Assembly: GCA_030152675.1 (NCBI GenBank)
Contig: JASLIY010000052.1
Span: forward strand, 1-8,544
Direction of reading: 5' to 3'
From: Acinetobacter sp.
Lineage (GTDB): Bacteria; Pseudomonadota; Gammaproteobacteria; Pseudomonadales; Moraxellaceae
Length of the DNA: 8,544 nucleotides
The notes beneath the pieces were generated by a model. It was not told the DNA's origin. It did not search any database and saw nothing but the letters and a program-made list of their open reading frames with translations. A program made the position numbers and the translations under genes. Positions 6,542-8,544 of the stretch are shown here, one piece after another. The stretch's first letter is position 1. Every line of letters begins with the position of its first letter.

Positions 6542-6729
6542 ATAACATAAATTACGATGCGATCGCCAAGCGCTCAGCATGATTCACGCTCAGCCATGTT
6601 GACAGCAGAATTTAGGCAATATAAAAATCAGGCTTTCTGAGAAAATAAAATAGATCAATGGCAGTTGCTTGAAAATTATGCAGAAATAGCACGATGTTGA
6701 TGACTTTTTTGAGATTTATCTTTTAATTA

Positions 6730-6761
6730 AAAAATACCCCTGATTTCGCAGGGGTATTTTT
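6730..6761. terminator. Strong bidirectional intrinsic terminator
   Basis: AAAAATACCCCTG (6730-6742) and CAGGGGTATTTTT (6749-6761) form a perfect 13-pair stem with a 6-base loop. On the minus strand the stem ends in a T-run, so it terminates the permease transcript about 140 bases after the stop codon. The plus strand also has a T-run, giving insulation in both directions. Confidence 0.9.
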
Positions 6762-6804
6762 GCAATCCAGCCAATAAACCCGTCCAGCAATCAAATAGAG
6801 TAAC

Positions 6805-6912
6805 TTTTATTTGGTTATCTGGTTATTTGGTTATTTGGTTATTTGGTTATCTGGTTATCTGGTTATTTGGTTATTTGGTTATTTGGTTATTTGGTTATTT
6901 GGTTATTTGGTT
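6805..6912. repeat. Tandem array of an 8-base unit, GGTTAT(T/C)T
   Basis: Twelve contiguous copies run from 6813 to 6908, nine GGTTATTT and three GGTTATCT (copies 1, 5 and 6). A degenerate copy precedes them (6805-6812) and a partial GGTT follows. On the minus strand the unit reads AAATAACC. The first copy in that direction supplies the permease's last Lys codon and its TAA stop; the remaining copies lie in the 3' untranslated region before the terminator. The order of C variants (C T T T, C, C T T T...) suggests duplication of a four-unit block. This is a typical slippage-prone simple repeat and a likely strain-variable VNTR. Confidence 0.95.
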
Positions 6913-8276
6913 TCGAGTTTATTTTGAATATAACTTTTATTATACCCTAGGAGATAATACATCCCGATTAGAAAAACAAACCACACCACACCAATAATTA
7001 AAGAGGCTCTTAAATCTTCTCGAATGGCCATCACCACAACCACCAAGAAAAGATAAGCAATTGTGATATAACTACTCACTGGATATAAAGGCACATTAAT
7101 AATCGTAGATTGATTCACTTTAAATTTCTTTGAATATCGTATATGTGAAATCAAAATAATTAACCATGTCCAAACACATGAGAAAGCCGCGATCGCAGTT
7201 AACCAAATAAAAACTTGCTTCGGTGCAAAATAGTTCAGTGCAACACCAAACAACATCATCACAAAGGAGAATGCAATTGCCGCTGCAGGAACCCCTCGAA
7301 GGTTAATGGTTTTAAATAGCTTAAGCGCCTGTCCTTGTAAGGATAAGTTATTCAACATACGACCCGTACTATAAATACCACTATTACACGAAGATAATGC
7401 TGCTGTAATCACCACAAAATTAATAATCCCTGCCGCAGCATGAATCCCCATTCTCTCGAAGGTCATCACAAAAGGACTCTGGGTTGGGCTCATTTCATTC
7501 CATGGGTAAATAGACATCACCACAAATAATGCACCAATATAAAAAATCAGAATCCGCCAAAACACCGAGTTAATCGCCGTCGAAATGGTCTGCACTGGAT
7601 TTTTTGCTTCACCTGCGGTTAAGCCCAACATCTCGATACCCGCATAGGCAAAGGTGACCATTGGTAGAGCTAAAAACAAGGCGCCATAACCATTGGGGAA
7701 AAACCCGCCATGCGACCAGAGATTACTGATCCCTGTGGGTACACCCTGATTACCGAAGCCAAAGATGATCATCGCCAGACCGGCAAAAATCATAAAGACA
7801 ATGGTGACAATTTTGATCATGGCAAACCAAAACTCAAACTCACCGTAAGCCTTTACTGCGATAAAGTTAACGGCGGCCATCACCGCGAGAGAAATTAAAG
7901 CCCAGACCCAAGCTTCCGTATTTGGAAACCAAAGCTGCATATAGATCCCGACCGCGGTCACCTCAGTCATACATGCGATGACCCAGAAGAACCAGTAATT
8001 CCAACCCGTGAGATAGCCTGCCAAGGGGCTCACATAATCCAATGCATAGCGACTAAAAGAACCAGCCACAGGATTGTTGACAGCCATCTCACCCAGTGCA
8101 CGCATGATGATAAAAACAGCCAACCCGCCTAATAGATACGCCACCAAAATAGCTGGACCGGCCATTTGAATGGCACTTCCTGATCCTAAAAACAATCCAA
8201 CGCCAATTGCAGCACCGAGTGATATCAACCTTAAGTGACGTGTCTCTAAACCGCGATGTAATTCGTTTTTATTCAT
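6903..8276 (-). CDS. proY: ProY-like amino-acid permease (APC superfamily)
   Basis: This 457-residue inner-membrane transporter should have about 12 transmembrane helices and is predicted to carry an amino acid inward by proton symport. It starts LHRGLETRHLRLISLGAAIG, followed by the substrate-binding GVGLFLGSG in helix 1 (about 25-33). It continues with IIMRALGEMAV, the FSRYA segment and TAGEAKNPVQTI after helix 6, all typical of the AroP/GabP/ProY group. From memory the closest pattern is E. coli ProY, including PTGI-NLWS-GGFF and FVVMSIYPWN, so proline is a reasonable but unproven substrate; histidine or an aromatic amino acid are alternatives. The ATG at 8276 is fixed by AAGGAG 7 bases upstream; the codon before it is TTG. 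It is probably monocistronic, with its own promoter and a strong terminator. Its stop codon lies inside an 8-base tandem repeat. Confidence 0.92.
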   Translation of the reverse strand: MNKNELHRGLETRHLRLISLGAAIGVGLFLGSGSAIQMAGPAILVAYLLGGLAVFIIMRALGEMAVNNPVAGSFSRYALDYVSPLAGYLTGWNYWFFWVIACMTEVTAVGIYMQLWFPNTEAWVWALISLAVMAAVNFIAVKAYGEFEFWFAMIKIVTIVFMIFAGLAMIIFGFGNQGVPTGISNLWSHGGFFPNGYGALFLALPMVTFAYAGIEMLGLTAGEAKNPVQTISTAINSVFWRILIFYIGALFVVMSIYPWNEMSPTQSPFVMTFERMGIHAAAGIINFVVITAALSSCNSGIYSTGRMLNNLSLQGQALKLFKTINLRGVPAAAIAFSFVMMLFGVALNYFAPKQVFIWLTAIAAFSCVWTWLIILISHIRYSKKFKVNQSTIINVPLYPVSSYITIAYLFLVVVVMAIREDLRASLIIGVVWFVFLIGMYYLLGYNKSYIQNKLETK

Positions 8277-8283
8277 CAAAAAA

Positions 8284-8289
8284 CTCCTT
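8284..8289 (-). promoter_or_regulatory. Strong Shine-Dalgarno site of the permease
   Basis: AAGGAG on the minus strand lies 7 bases before the ATG at 8276, which settles the start. Confidence 0.8.
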
Positions 8290-8315
8290 TTTGTTATTTA
8301 CAGCACAATTAGTTG

Positions 8316-8321
8316 ATTATA
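8316..8321 (-). promoter_or_regulatory. Candidate -10 box of the permease promoter
   Basis: A perfect TATAAT lies on the minus strand about 40 bases upstream of the start codon. No good -35 is found 16-18 bases further upstream, so the promoter may need an activator, or the match may be chance in AT-rich DNA. Confidence 0.4.
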
Positions 8322-8544
8322 AAAATTGCGAAATCAGACATAATAAAATCCGTTTAGCATGATTAACCACCATAAAAAAGAATCTTAAATAAAAGAAAAT
8401 AAAACATCAATAAATAAAAATAAGCACAAATGTATAATAAACACCTAATCCAAAAACTTTAAAATTAAATTATTTATTAATATCAACAATTCTCAAAAAC
8501 TATTATATTTATTTTTTAATATTGTTTTAAAAACAAAGCCAACA
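8322..8544. other. Very AT-rich DNA upstream of the permease
   Basis: No gene is supported. The stretch is dominated by A and T runs, clearly more than the rest of the window, and ends with a weak TTGTTTT-A-AAAACAA palindrome (8522-8536). Such DNA often binds silencing proteins such as H-NS and may mark the edge of a different region beyond the window. Confidence 0.4.

Larger units (their letters stand above)
6350..6729. other. Non-coding regulatory region upstream of the porin
   Basis: These 380 bases carry no supported gene. The part nearest the porin (6431-6541) holds a candidate promoter and three inverted repeats. The part at about 6545-6729 shows nothing assignable beyond short chance frames, a GCGATCGC octamer at 6559-6566 and a near repeat of CGCTCAGC. 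Confidence 0.5.

Noticed and set aside
6559..6566. GCGATCGC octamer palindrome
   Set aside because: A single copy of a known palindromic octamer; no sign of function here.
6557..6640. 27-codon ORF on the plus strand
   Set aside because: No ribosome site, no recognisable product, and it lies in AT-rich regulatory DNA where chance frames are common.
6805..6912. Repeat array considered as a CRISPR array or iteron origin
   Set aside because: The 8-base units are contiguous without spacers, and there is no cas or replication gene nearby. It is a simple tandem repeat.

Overview
The window looks like Acinetobacter chromosome. The sequence is moderately AT-rich. It carries a DcaP-type outer-membrane channel, a family best known from Acinetobacter, and a TonB-dependent siderophore-type receptor. 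No gene has a phage, plasmid or transposase signature. The genus is inferred from protein families and style; the species cannot be told.

Layout. Positions 48-789 (+ strand) hold a small DUF2171 protein, a possible 42-codon ORF and an unrecognised 106-residue protein. This group converges on a minus-strand block: a phosphotransferase of the APH kinase family (3285-4451), followed 93 bases downstream by a TonB-dependent receptor (945-3191). A 602-base non-coding stretch (4452-5053) separates the kinase from a DcaP-like porin (5054-6325, minus). A second non-coding stretch (6326-6902) holds the porin's regulatory region, a strong bidirectional terminator and a tandem array of an 8-base unit. 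The array runs into the last codons of a ProY-like amino-acid permease (6903-8276, minus). The window ends in very AT-rich DNA upstream of the permease.

How the genes work together. Three of the large genes are envelope transport proteins: a TonB-dependent receptor, a passive trimeric porin and an inner-membrane permease. The porin and permease look like separate transcription units. The kinase and receptor look like an operon, in which a ligand taken up by the receptor might be phosphorylated in the cytoplasm. That coupling is inferred from gene order only.

I did not find a convincing undescribed multi-gene system. The points most worth a second look are the 8-base repeat array at the permease stop codon, the kinase-receptor pairing, and several perfect inverted repeats in the promoter and 3' regions.
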